From assembly GCF_037975245.1 (NCBI RefSeq), contig NC_092562.1, positions 23,677,554-23,741,553 on the forward strand: a DNA stretch of 64,000 bases, in the 5' to 3' direction. This document shows positions 1 through 12,800 of the stretch, piece by piece. Under the pieces are notes generated by a model. It was not told the DNA's origin. It did not search any database and saw only the letters and a program-made list of their open reading frames with translations. Position 1 is the stretch's first letter. The number at the start of each line of letters is the position of its first letter. Source of the DNA: Apostichopus japonicus (Eukaryota; Echinodermata; Holothuroidea; Aspidochirotida; Stichopodidae). The position numbers were made by a program, and so were the translations under genes.

Positions 1-1158
1 CTGATTGAGTTTCCGGTAGTCAACACACATTCGAAGGCTACCATCTGTTTTCCGTACTAGAACAAACGGAGAGGCATAAGGGCTGGTACTTGGTCTAATT
101 ACTCCCTTGTCTAGCAATTTCCGAATGTGTTCCCTTACTTCTTCCCATTGGGACGGTGGAATACGACGGAATGGTTGTCTGACAGGTACTTCATCGGTGA
201 GAGGTATCTTGTGGGAGACACCTTCTGCATTGCCCAGGTCATCATCTGATGAAGCAAATATCTCAGCATTTCTCCGTAGAAGGTCAACAGCTTTGTTTCT
301 TTGATCTTCTGTCAGGCTATCAGGGAGAGGAACTTTCCAGCAGGGCTCTCTCTGTGCAGTATCAACTGAAACATGTACATGCTGCACACTCGACTTTACT
401 TTTGTGACAGATAGTGAGTCATCATGAATAACAGATGGGACTTCCAGCTTTCCCAGAGGCGTTCGGGGCTGTAAAACAACATTTTCTTTAGTGAGATTCA
501 GTACCTGCAGATTCAATTTCCTACCAGTCCGGTTTAACGTTGATCCAACAAATATACCCTTAGGCAATTGGGTTAGTGGCTCCACCACAACCTCATCAGA
601 ACCATGCACAAAAGGACAGGAGACTGATATAAATTTAACAGACTCAGGTGGCACGATAACTCTAGTCCCACAGACTCTCACCAGTCCTTGAATATTTGGT
701 TGGGGTTTGGCTTTTGGTGTATCTGTCGAGAGACCTAACTCCTGAACAAGGTAAGCTGGGTCCATATCCTTGATGACATTTAGTCCAACCAGCATGGGCG
801 GGTCTCTGTCCGCTGCCAAAACCAGAATTCCCCTGCCAACTATGATTTCTTTCCCAAGCTGAATGTCAGCTTCAAAATAGCCTAAGTAGGGCATTTCGAC
901 GTCATCGGCAGAGCTGATCTTGAGCCAATTGATGTGTTCTAAGGGTGTATCGCCAAACAGATCATAAAAACACCTCTTTGATAGGATGGTAACCTCAGAA
1001 CCTGTATCCAGAACTGCTTTGACCGTCTTTCCATTTACAAGAACCGTCGTGGTTTGGCATGCACCTACAATCTCCACTCCCTGTGAGCCCTGCTCTTTAA
1101 CTGGACCACCCAGTACCTGGCTCACGGAACTGGGCGAACTTAGTTTCCCGATGGCACA
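1..1158 (-). CDS. pol: Pol (aspartic protease and N-terminal reverse transcriptase), partial
   Basis: This frame is open on the minus strand from 1158 to the window edge with no stop, and it is in -1 frame relative to gag. The protease active site reads VLDTGSEVTIL at about 1023-991. A linker follows, then the reverse transcriptase N-terminal region, with residues LLDKGVIRP, SPYASPFVLVRK and MCVDYRKLNQ encoded in roughly the last 120 bases. These are typical Ty3/Gypsy landmarks. No initiator ATG is needed, because expression is expected from a gag-pol frameshift. The catalytic YxDD region of RT would lie beyond the left edge. Family assignment is confident; the clade is not resolved. Confidence 0.88.
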
Positions 1159-2003
1159 TTAATTGGAGTTGGGCTCTGGCATTCTGATGCATAATGCCCC
1201 ATCTGGTGACAACGTCTGCATTCTATGTCTTTCCTGTCAGGTCTGGGCCGCCCCCTACCTTTATACCGTTGACCCTCTCTCTCCAATCTTTCTAGTTGTG
1301 AAACAGCAGAAAGTTGGTGAGTAGCAGCTTCCGTACTATTAACAGCTGCTCGTCGAGTACGCCTCGGTACGAAATCGCTTTCCTCTTCCGCCAAATCAAG
1401 TGCCCAGTCCCTTAATTTAATGAAGGTTTTTCCTTTATCTTCTTTCATGAGCCTCTTCCACTCCCGTCGCAGCACTCCATCTAACAATCCGTCCAGAAAC
1501 TGTTCTTTGATGGCAGTTTCAGGTTTGGGGGCGCCAGGGATCTTTGCAAATTCATCTGCGAGAGCCATCAATCTGAAAGCAAACTCAGATACAGTTTCAC
1601 CATCTTTTTGCACACTACTACAGATTTCCCGCATCACCGAACCTTGACTCCTCCGTTCTCCAAAGGTCTCACAGAGTGTACGGAGGATGGCATCTGCATC
1701 GGAGGACACTTTATCTGGCTGGTGCCTTATTTCTTGCCTGGCAGCTCCGGCTAGGTACGTCATGACAAATTCAGTTGCATCGGTCCCTTGCAACCTTCTC
1801 AACTTCAATGCTGTACGGATGTCCGCCACAAAGGTCATCACTGGCAGGCCATCAGTCCCGGTGAAAGTAAGCAGCTTCCTTTCACTGGGCAAAACGTATA
1901 CCGTATTAGGTTGCGCATCTGGTTTTCCCACCTTTGCTCTAGCCAGTTCCGCCGCCAGCCCATCCAACTGCTTCTGGAGGTCCTTAAGTGCCCTGGACGA
2001 CAT
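1140..2003 (-). CDS. gag: Gag-like nucleocapsid polyprotein with CCHC knuckle
   Basis: An intact 287-residue ORF starting at ATG (2003-2001). The N-terminal third is hydrophilic and helical (MSSRALKDLQKQLDGLAAEL). The middle resembles the retrotransposon gag capsid region (FGERRSQGSVM, VSEFAFRLMALADEF, FLDGLLDGVLRREWKRL). A basic stretch (RYKGRGRPRPDRK) precedes a single CCHC zinc knuckle, CRRCHQMGHYASEC, at about residues 262-275. The capsid region would assemble the particle and the knuckle would bind RNA. The ORF ends 15 bases after the protease frame opens, and a slippery heptamer sits just before the stop, so gag-pol is probably made by ribosomal frameshift. Confidence 0.9.
   Translation of the reverse strand: MSSRALKDLQKQLDGLAAELARAKVGKPDAQPNTVYVLPSERKLLTFTGTDGLPVMTFVADIRTALKLRRLQGTDATEFVMTYLAGAARQEIRHQPDKVSSDADAILRTLCETFGERRSQGSVMREICSSVQKDGETVSEFAFRLMALADEFAKIPGAPKPETAIKEQFLDGLLDGVLRREWKRLMKEDKGKTFIKLRDWALDLAEEESDFVPRRTRRAAVNSTEAATHQLSAVSQLERLEREGQRYKGRGRPRPDRKDIECRRCHQMGHYASECQSPTPINVPSGN
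1143..1149 (-). promoter_or_regulatory. Programmed -1 ribosomal frameshift heptamer GGGAAAC
   Basis: On the minus strand the last gag codons read TCG GGA AAC TAA. The heptamer G GGA AAC fits the X XXY YYZ rule in the gag frame. Slipping back one base enters the pol frame, which is open from 1158 onward and passes straight through the gag stop at 1142-1140. This heptamer is a known functional slippery sequence in retroviruses. I did not establish a downstream pseudoknot. Confidence 0.8.
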
Positions 2004-2050
2004 ACTGCCACCGCCCTTTATCTCGTTGATGCCTTATTTGTTCTGCATGT

Positions 2051-2068
2051 ATCCCACTTCTGACACCA
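2051..2068 (-). other. Primer binding site complementary to tRNA-Leu 3' end
   Basis: The minus strand reads TGGTGTCAGAAGTGGGAT directly between the LTR end and gag. It begins with TGG (complement of CCA), and the rest matches the usual reverse complement of a eukaryotic tRNA-Leu acceptor and T-arm. It lies two bases inside the LTR end at 2071. The tRNA identity comes from knowledge of tRNA-Leu 3' ends and was not searched. Confidence 0.75.
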
Positions 2069-2070
2069 TT

Positions 2071-3340
2071 TGTGAGGATACGCAGGAATAAATAGGCAGG
2101 AGAGAGTGCTGATTTCTACCACCGCTTGTTCTGGTGGCTGAGGGGTTTATTCTTCTCTCACATAGCATGGTCGAGATTATATTATATGATTACGTAACAA
2201 AAAGGACGGTGCAGCACCTTCAGGTAACTTTCCTGAAAGATAATAAAACATAAAAATAAAGTCACTTAAAATTGTGTACCAGACTAACTCTACTCTCTGT
2301 GACCCAATTAGGCTGGTTTCCACACTGTCTGAATAGCTACAATGACAAGGGTAGAACTGGGAGCACCACTAGACTTAACACATAATAGTAATAATGATGA
2401 GATTGCGACATTTAAATCTCGGCACGTCTGCCTTCCAATCTCTCTGTCCATTTATGGGCAGAGCATTACACTTATAAAACAATAACACAACTTATCTAGT
2501 CAATTACATCTCAACCAGTTCCCAGTACACAGAACGTGTAACTTATTACAGAGTACATCGTTTAACAACTAATTGTGGTTACCACAGCAGCGAGAGACAT
2601 TTTGTCCAAAACCAATATCAACAGAGGTGAATTTAATCTTAATCAGTGCTGGATAACACATAAAGTGTTGAATATAGAAAGAAAATACCTTAATGAATAA
2701 TTAGATGTTACTCAAGCTCACTTGGGTGGCTTGCCTATTACGTACACATATATTCAACGATAACATGGGCGCAGCCATCTTGTTTGTTATGAGAGGGCAC
2801 TCTATCGGAATATAGTACGAAAATATTAGTAATTCACCGTAAGGCACGCTTAGCCTAGACAATGAAACACACGAATAACACGATTCCCTCGAATACAACA
2901 ATAACAAGGCATGTGAACTTATAATAACATATTTTAAGAGTACAAAACTTACTAAGCCCTTGAAAATACTCAAAATGAACTTGAATACCATCGTGATGCA
3001 TTCTCGAAACAATAAACCTAGGCCTAATACACAATATCACGATAGGCTAACCCACGCTGAGAATAGGTCCACGTTGTACAAACTAAAATACAATTTGTGA
3101 GTCACAAACTCACTTATACTTCCCTATACTAACATGAGCAAAAGCTTAAATATAATATACATAGAATTACCTCAATTACTTCTTAAAAAGCGACATCTTC
3201 AGCAATAAACTCTACATTTCTAAAGAGCGTAATATTTGTTTCGTGTTCGTTGTAATGATAATGTGACAATGGGTACAGCAACGAACGCCGAAAGGGACAG
3301 ATGTGCAACCAACACATGGCTCCCTGTGGGATGCACTACA
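2071..3340 (-). repeat. Probable 5' LTR of the Gypsy element
   Basis: The inner edge is clear: in plus orientation the LTR begins TGTGAGGATACGC at 2071, which is ...CCTCACA at the 3' end of the LTR on the coding strand. A polyadenylation signal AATAAA lies on the minus strand at 2151-2146, about 75 bases before that end, as expected for an R/U5 boundary. The outer edge is a guess. A plausible terminus is TGTAGTGCATCCC on the minus strand starting at 3340. Without the second LTR it cannot be fixed. Confidence 0.5.
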
Positions 3341-3777
3341 CCTATATCAGTTGAATATGTTACTTTTAGGTGATTTAACCAACAAAGTAATTCACCTTTA
3401 ATTTTTTCAACACTTAAAGGTGTAAACCATATACCTTAACTTCAAAACTACTTTGTGCCATTAGGCTTTGATGAAACAATCATCACTGAAATGTTCAAAA
3501 CTGTCAACACAATACAAATGAGTAGTACCAATACTAATAATGGACAATGTCCTTGTGTTTATCTGACACTATAATGTTACCAGATGTCAACTTCTGTAGA
3601 TATAAAATGAAACATGTTGCAGAAGAATTGACCATTTAGTACTAAGCATATTCTCCAAGGGATAATTGTTTGCATTTTATTTCTGAAATTGAATTTAAAG
3701 CACACATATAGTTGCTGTTTTGGGGGGCAATAACATTCATTGCCTTTTGTTAACAATACTTCTTCATTATTACCTAG
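3341..3777. other. Intron sequence upstream of first visible PTP exon
   Basis: AT-rich, without coding signal. A polypyrimidine-rich stretch leads to the acceptor at 3776-3777. Confidence 0.6.
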
Positions 3778-3854
3778 GACCTCAAAGTAAAGGTCTTGCA
3801 GAACAATTTTGGAGAATGATTTGGCAACAAGATGTCAGGACATTAGTCACGCTG
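3778..3854 (+). CDS. PTP gene exon (domain A, QFWRMIWQQ segment)
   Basis: The acceptor is CTAG at 3774-3777 and the donor is GTAGGC at 3855. The exon supplies two bases of a split Gly codon, then PQSKGLAEQFWRMIWQQD followed by VRTLVTL. This is the PTP stretch corresponding to QGPxxxTxxxFWRMVWEQ. The exon ends in phase 0. Confidence 0.85.
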
Positions 3855-6800
3855 GTAGGCAGTTCGGTTAAATGTTTAATTTTAGATTACAACATACGTC
3901 ATTGATATGTTTAGACTTTTAATCAAATTTATTTAACAAATGCCTTGATATAATATGAACTGGATTAATATACACACCTGATTGAGTATATCATTTCATG
4001 AAAATATTGTTAGATATGAGTAACAATTAAAGTTATTTGTTTGTAACTAACATAGAATGGACTACACTGTATCAAGAGCAATGTACTGTCAATTTTATTT
4101 TTAGCATTTCCATAATTCTTAGATTGAAAAGCAGCTAATTAATCTGGAACATAAATTCACATCCAATCAACTACCTTACTGTACTCACAATGCAAGCATA
4201 GACTCAATCACATACACTATGAATTGTCAGTTTTAAGTTTCCTTAATACTAATATAATTAATATATTTATTAAAGGGAGTGTGAAGAAGTTAACAATATT
4301 TCCATGTGGTGATATAGAATTAAAACAAATTAGAACATTGCAGTAGGAATTCATCTAGTAGACTTCAGATAATCTTTATATTTGTTACACTTTGTCTATC
4401 CTTTGTCTTGTCTAAGGATGAAGATGTTTATAGCTATTGGCCCAGCAAGGTAAAAACTAGTGAGGTGTTTGGTGAGATGACTGTGCTTTTGCAGCAGGCA
4501 ACCAATCATCAAACATACACAAACAGAAAGCTGAAGATAATCACTGCTGTGAGTAAAATATTCATTTTGTGTTGATGTACATTCCCTAATGTCTACTTCT
4601 AGTGCGTCATTGTAAAGTAGACAGATTATTCTACCATTTTAATAACGTGCAGAAATTAGGCATTACGAAACACAGCAATACGCTTGAGTTAAATTGTGTT
4701 CTCTCTCTGTACAGGATGACAAAATTCTAAATGTCCACCAGCTTCAATTTCACATTTGGCCTCAGGGAGGAGTTCCAGGAGATTGTGCAAACCTGATTGA
4801 TTTCATCAAACAGGTAAAGACGAGGCAAGAGCAGACCAAGTTGTCACCAATGCTCATCCACTGCAGGTAACAATCTTTCTGCTCATGTACTTGAGAGTTT
4901 CGTATTCAGACCTATATGAAAATAGTATGTAAAGTTTCTACCATATAGCATTATAGCATAATCATTTTTTATGGATAAATATTAGAAAAACTCCTTAATG
5001 CAGTGCATTGTGAAGTTCAATTTTTCCTTACAGATATTAGATAACATAAGTAATATAATTAATAAATATGAAATTGCAGATAAAATTTCTTGTGGCAACT
5101 GTTACGGTATCTTTACAAGGTTGACAATTAGCTACTTTTCCATTGCAGCAAAAGAGACATCAAATACTATGCAATACAGTTTTTGTGAAGTGAAGTTATA
5201 TTTTAAAATTGTTTATTGTGATGCTTACATACAAGTGAATTTGCAGTGAGTAATTTAACAATGATTTTTTTAACAGAGATGGGAGTGGATCTACTGGTAC
5301 TTTTCTAGCCCTGTATCAATTGTTGGATGTGCTTAGATATAGCAGTACAATCAGCGTCTACAATGTCATCAGAAATATGAGAGAACACAGAATGGACATG
5401 GTCCTTACGCGGGTTTGTGATTTAGTAATAAAGTCAGATTTACTAAAGTAATAACTTTTCCAATAGTTTTTGTTTGTCAAAATATTTTTTCTTATAGTTT
5501 AAATGTGACTAGTTATGGATAATATGTGTTTTACTGCTGCAATAAACTAAATGTAACTTAAAGTTTGCTGGGTTCTTTTGAAATAGCATTTAAGTTACTT
5601 TAAATTAATTACTATAAATTAACTTTACTTTAACATCATCAGTAATTCAAAAGAGGGACCTAACTAGAACCTTACATGAATTGCTATGAATAAACATTCT
5701 AATTGATCTTTTTAATTTCTCTACATTTAAAAGTAATTATGTTAATCTTTAACATGGCTCCATTGGAAATTTAATCAGCATGCATGTCGAGGAGAATGAA
5801 AAGTAATTTAAGATCATCACGAAGTCTCCTTTCTTTAAATGAACTCTTCTGGTTTGCTTTGAATTTTTAACTACTTTATAATGTTTTGAAAAGTCATAAA
5901 TGGTTAATTTTAACAGGTGCAGTATCTATATATCTACGACACCTTGCAACATGCTCAGCTGACACCGGAGAAAACAAAAACATTCTCCAGAGAGTTCAAT
6001 GGCATGGATGATCAGACAATGAATCGTAAAGCTGTTCACGAATTTGCTGTAAGTTGTATTCAGTGTCATCACCTGTTACTTGTGACTGCATGTTTGTCAC
6101 ATTTATCCATTCATCTGTACCGACGATCATGTTTAGTAAGGTAAACGTGTTAATATGTCAATGAGTCATAAGACACCTTATAAAGGATGCTTAACTCTGT
6201 AAGCATTTGCTACTAACTACTACTTTAAAGGACATGAGGCCTTTATCTCATCCTTCTTGTACAACCATAAGACACTTTATTAGAACTATCTTATGGCTAA
6301 ACCAATGGACACTAAAAATGTCTCTGCTGAGGTTGTTTATTTGTAGGGAAGTCATCAAATACATTTTCAGACTACTGACATATGAATATCATGTTCGTTG
6401 ATATTATCAATACATTCAGGATATTGTTGTTACTTTCTCCTCCAGGCTCTGAGAAAAATCCAAAAACTTAACATGCCACAGCAGCAGCAGATGGGAGAAG
6501 CTGAGGAGAATGTCTACAAAAACAGATTTCCTGGAATCATTCCTTGTAAGTACAAAGCTTTCAATGACATTTGAAAGGTTCTGAGGGTCAACCTTTGCAT
6601 ACTATAGGACCTCAGATGCCACCATGCATGCAGGAGAAGAAAATTCAAAGCTCTGTCATCAAACTATAGTTTCTTTTTTAACTTTCAATCTGATTATCAG
6701 ATTAAATCAATGAAAGTTGCTTCCATGTTGTGTACAGTGACAATGGGAAATTTATCTGTTTCTTAAAACTCATTACCTTTATGATAGTCTCCAACCAAGT

Positions 6801-9800
6801 TCTGAATTTGTAAAAAAATTGGTCTTTGATTATTCTTGACAGTTGACTCCTCCAGGCCAGTCTTGAAGTCAAATAGTGTTACTCATGGCAGCAATGATTA
6901 TGTTAATGCTACAAAGTTAGAGGTTAGTACATCCATACATGAACATTTATTCACAAGCTTTGCCTAAACTATTGCTATGTTAAACTCTTTTAATATGTGA
7001 TGTTATTCTAGGATTCGTCCTTCAATTAAGGAGAAAGGATTGTATATGGAGGTCAGAGAAATATATGGTGCTAACAGTCAAGCTATTTTAACTAGTAAGT
7101 GAACTAGTGTTCTGTGTACAGGCAACATTCCAAAAATTGATGAATCGTACTAATACATTAAAGACGCGCTAGCGTACAAGAAACCGGCGGCGCTATTTGT
7201 CACTCACCGAAAAAGTTTTGTGCCAGTCACAAAAACCCGGATGTTAGAGTACACACGGGTATACTACACTACTATACCAGGGAGTTCCATAACAACTCCC
7301 TGTCTATACCAATTGGTTCTGTGAAGTTACAACGCTGCGCTGTGCGTGTGTGGGGCTCAGACACCCATTCGGTATTCACACTTCATCGAACGTAGTTACA
7401 TGATCACCATTTCTAAGGAAATCGGCATTTTACAAAAAATTACGGAAAATGTTCCCAAGGAAAAGATTTGGAAGTGCTCCTGGGAGACCATTATCACATG
7501 GATTCGATGCCGCGAGGAGTAGAAGAGAAACAATCAGGAGGCGAAACCTTACGCAAGTTTATCTTCTTCATGCTCATGACGACTGGGTCTCACAGAAGGC
7601 AACATGGGTAGTTGAACAAGGGAAGCCTATGAGTAATGCGGAGTTTGCTAATCACCTGCTGACAGATCATGCTCACAGGTAAGTGAATTTGTCCGATTAA
7701 GTCATAGTTAATAGGCCTATATTTACTCTCAACTTTGACTTGAGTTAATTCTTCAAGCAAAGTAAATCTTAGTCTAAAGCCAAAATATAGCTTAGTTTAT
7801 TTCGAGATGGTTATCGTAGGATAATGTTATACTAGTATAGTAACAGTAGGGATTAGGCACCCAAACTAGGCCGACATTCCGGTCTTGTACGTGTTTCATG
7901 ATGGCCGGGTTGTAACTTCTAAGCCACAATTTGGATGGTAGCTTCACGATTATTCAACCAAATGCGTCAGAAAGGCATAAAAATTATAAATTGAATGCGG
8001 GCGAATGTTGCAAGTGGGAGGGCAATTCTCCCCGATAGCTTCCAAAGCAAAGCAATATTTTGGCCACTCACCCATCAAGTATTTTATTGAGGAAACCAAA
8101 ACCTATCGATTATAAGGAAGATGCCCAAAAGTCCCCACCAACCATCCCCCCTTTTACATTCACTAATCTAGCATCGCTTTTCGAACCTTCACTCACGATT
8201 GCTCCAAGAACAAGGAAGATGTTTCATGCATTTGCAGTTCTATGCCCCCTCCCCCCTTATAAAATAAAACAAAAAAGAATGAAGATATGACATCATGGTA
8301 CTGGGTATATTTGCCTGCACAGATGGGTTGTGGTTGAGTACCATTCTTGCGATATATATGTGTTCTTGTAACTACTCATTCCAGCTATGGTCAGGCAACT
8401 TACACTGAACATTTTCAGGTCAATACCGTATTTGTCAATACTGACAAAACTATTCCATGTTCATTTCCGACCTTTTTCGATGCAACCATGGGCCACCACA
8501 TACAGTTTGGGTGCTGAAGAATTTTCCGGGGGTTTTTAACTATCATATCAGAAACGATGGAATGAACATGATAGGAACCCTGACAGAAACTTTTCCCTAA
8601 GTTACAGTGCTTAGGTCAGTAACGTGTTAATCATTGAGGTAGCAAGTCCCGGCCAAATGTGACTTGATACTATGATACTTCATTTGATTAACCCGCAGTG
8701 TAGTGACGACAGTTAGGCTGCCAGAACTTTAAGTTAGTAAACCAACATCTTCCAATTTAATTGTTGTAAATCAAAGTTTTGAGTCGATTTCTTCAACAGT
8801 AATATATCGATCCTTTCAGTATTCCTGTTGATTCAAGTCTTTGATATAACCTTCATGTGCCATATTGTTCATTAATTATTATTTTTTTCTAGCTAGGTGA
8901 CCATATTTGAAAATCTACCATAGTTGGGATCAATGCAACATAAGAAATAGTGTTCTTAGGAATGGCAAGACTTGAATCGAAGCAGCCACATGATTTTGCT
9001 ATAGGGTACAATATTCTCACTACTGAGTTAATAAAGATCAGAAATGGTGAACACATTGGCATCCATAGTGTAGAGAGCCCATATCTCATAGGCTTACTTC
9101 ACAGAATCAAATAGAATATCATATTAGACATGTATTGGTTATCACAAGAACTACACAAGTAAAGTGCTTGATGCCAAAATCTCCTCCTATTGGGGCTGAT
9201 TTATTACCATACATTGCAAGATATCTGTGAGCCACATAATTGTTTCTGATTTTTTTTTGTGGTACCAGACACTAGGTGAAGTCCATTCTTTAAAGGTCAT
9301 CTGATGTACTGCCGGATTGGTACTTGAAGTCAATTTTCATATGCTCTGCTTTGCTGAAGAGTTACATTTTCTTAACACAAGACTCACACAGAAAGAAGAA
9401 ACAGAAAACAAGTATTGATGAAAGTTTAACAGATTCTTATAAGGAATACATAAAAAAGGTGATTGTCTTATTGCATCATTATGATATCAAATGATTCATG
9501 GTAACCTTACATATGTTGTGTTCATGTAGGAAGTAGAAACCTCTCTATAGTAAGCTTTGAATCTATTTCTTGAAATAAACCTAATGTGGTACTCATGTGA
9601 TATCAACTTAGTAGATGTTAACTCCCAACACTATACTGATTAGATGTATGTATAGTCACAAATATCACCTTGGAGTCATACTTAACCAGGACATTCAAGT
9701 GAAGATGGGCCGCAGACTCCATTCTAGCAAATGGCCACATCTATATATGCAACCCAAACAGAAATATTGCAATTGAAAATGGAAAAGCTTATTCAATGCT

Positions 9801-12800
9801 GAGGAATTTTCACAACACTGTAGCAAAATAAACCAGAAAGCCAGTTGGCTTATTGTCATTCCTTGCCAATTGAGATAATAATTCCAAGCTTTCGTCATTG
9901 TTGATTAAATTGATCAGCAAGGTTCTTTCACTGACTGTGGACTTGCCTACTAAATATGTTAACTTACCATGTTTACAAGCTACTTTTAGCAAAAATCAAC
10001 TCAAGCCCTGCCCCCTAATAAATGTGCATAATATCACATTGAACATACAATATCATGCACCCACTATCTACCAACACCTTCACACAAAGTATGATTCATT
10101 CTGAAAATGTTTACAATTGACCTTGTGACCTTAGTAATATTCTTGAGATGAGCAACAAAATCACTAGAGCTCTTCTACTCACTATGGCACATATATGTAC
10201 CAAGTAAGACCTCAGTCCAACTTGTCATTGTTCAGTTACAGTGTTTATAATCTATTTTAGTGAAAATCAACTTAAGCTCCACCCCTAATAAATATGCATA
10301 ATGTCAACTTAAACATATATCACCATGTACCAGCTATTTATCAACATATTACCAAGTTTAAATAAATTCTGACTTTTGGTTGTGGAGTTATTAGCATTTG
10401 AAGCTTTTTACGTTTGACCCTGTGACCTCATTATTATTCATGAGATTAGCCCAAAAAATATGGGTTCATCTACTCACTATGGGCCACGTCCCCACCCACT
10501 AAGTATGGTAATGATCGGTCATTCCCTTGTTGAGTAATCTTGCATACAAACTTTTCATACCAAAATATTGCTAAGCCACCCCCTCATAAATATGCATGAT
10601 ATCAATTGCATAAAACATCAGTGTGTGAAGACTATCTACCAATATCATCATACCAAGTTTGACGAAATTCCGACTAATAGTAGCCAAGTTATTGCAATTT
10701 GGAGTTTTTCACGTTTGACCCTGTGACCTCATTAATATTTATGATTAGGCACAAAATCAGTTGGTTTCATCTAGTCACTATGGGCCACCAAGTATGGTAA
10801 TGATCGGTCATTCCCTTGTTGAGTTATCATGCATACAAGCTAAAGCGTCTAACACACACGCACACGCCAACCTAAATACATGGGTTCCTTTGCTTCAGCA
10901 ACGAACCAAAAATGTGTAAAATATGTCAACCTATTAAATGTATGTGCTTAATGATATGTTATATCACACTAGTTATTTTTGACTGGCATTTTTTTGTGGA
11001 TCAGAGGGTATGACATGATACTACTGTACACTCTAATACTGTTCATATGAAATGAGCCCTTTAATACCATGGTAGTCTGGTTAAAGGGAGGATTTCAAAT
11101 GAGCTGCTCCAGTCAGCCTAGTGTGACATTATTAGGAATGTAGAATATGCAGTGAAAATGCAATGAGGTTGTTTGGGTCAGCAGAGAAAGTTGGAAGATT
11201 AAATACATTACTTAAGTAAGGAATGGAACATGCTCGTACACATGCAAGTGCTTTTATAAATGTGTTTAGCTGTACAATGAAAGAGGAGTGGAACAACATT
11301 TCCATGCAATGGTTAACTGATTTCTAGTATCTAGTACATTTTGATAAACTTAGCAAAGAGTAACCCATAACCAATCACGACTTGAGTTCATTTACATCAG
11401 CTGTAAATACTGTCACTTCAACTAGCTTTGTATATAAATGTGCTTATTACAAACAGTTGAAAGAGTACTGTTCCTGGTCTGCTGAACTATGATATAATTT
11501 ACTGTGGTTGAAAACTTAATGTAACATATATATGTTGCAGAGATGAATATCTTGTCCTATGTTAATGTCCAACACTTCATTCAGTCAAGCTAACATGCTA
11601 TCAAAACAATATTGGAACATTGCTGTAACATGCATAAGAACAAAATGTGAATCAGTCATTCTCCTACTGAAACACAACGATAATGTTGTGTGAAGTTAAC
11701 CGACTGTAATTGACCCAAATCACTTCATCTTGGCTGCTTTTTAAACTCACTGTCATGATTCTGGCAACAGGGAATAGCACAACAGCACATATATGTCTCC
11801 AGCAGAAGTCACTTCAAGAAGTCAGATCCTGGTATATTGGTTGCAAAATCCTAAAGACAGCTGTGCAATAAGGAAAACAGATACATGCATACAATGTAAA
11901 TGAAGGTAAGCTATATTCATAAAAACAGTATGTATAAACCAGAATGCCAAAATGCATTGTGGTGTGGATAAAGTACTATGAGTAAATTTTGGATGAATGG
12001 GACATACTGATACGTACTTGCTTCAAGTAATACAGCAAGAAGCCAGGAGTACTCCTCGTGACATATTGTATATTCACAATGACAGCTGTGACAAAAAATG
12101 ACTACTGATAGCCTACTTGTACACACTGTGATACATGAGCATACTAATATAAGATCTCCCCAACCTTAAGTTCCTAATCTTGAGATATCCAGCTTATAAC
12201 CTTGTCACAATTTGATCCTGTTGACCCAAAATGACCTTTGATCTCTACCACAACCAATATGGTCCTTAGTACTCAATGTGGAACACGATCATACCTAATT
12301 TCAGATCTATCCAAGCTTCTCTACTTGAGATATCATGTTTACAAAGGTTTTTACTATTTAACCCTGTTGACCTCAAATGACCTTTGACCTCCACCAACAA
12401 CAATAGCATTCTTGTTCTTAATGTGGTACACATACATACCAAATATGAGATTCTTGAGATATCGTGTTTACAAGCTAGATGCCAAATCACACATGCACAC
12501 ACGCACCCACCCAAGCCATCATGAACGTAAAGAATTATGATTTCATCAAAACCAATTCTTTTGTCAAAATTCTTCAAATACAAGGGAAAATTAATACGAT
12601 TATGTATCATTGGGCCCATCACCTGAATAAGTAAAGCAGCATGCTGCTTTACTGGTTTTGGTAATTATATCAAATGTTAGGCCCACTTAATGATTAAAAA
12701 TAGTAAATGCTTCTCAACTGGAAGGCTTTGAGAACAAAATCTTCCAATTACCTCCTATGCTTTGACAATTGGTCAAAATCCATTGATAATAGCTTATAGA

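Larger units (their letters stand above)
1..3340 (-). mobile_element. Ty3/Gypsy-type LTR retrotransposon, 5' portion (LTR, gag, start of pol)
   Basis: Reading the minus strand from right to left, the order is a probable LTR (2071 to about 3340), a tRNA primer site (2051-2068), gag (2003-1140), then protease and the first part of reverse transcriptase (1158-1). The element leaves the window at base 1, so the rest of RT, RNase H, integrase and the 3' LTR are not visible. Gag and the visible pol frame have no internal stop, so this copy looks young. It lies antisense to the PTP gene and probably in one of its upstream introns. The outer LTR edge is uncertain because the partner LTR is outside the window. 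Confidence 0.88.

Noticed and set aside
1420-2091. Plus-strand ORFs over gag
   Set aside because: Antisense shadows of the intact gag frame.
7012-7100. Possible PTP exon after TTCTAG (ATTCGTCCTTCAATTAAGG)
   Set aside because: In the required phase it stops after five codons, and the exon at 38192 continues the domain exactly without it.
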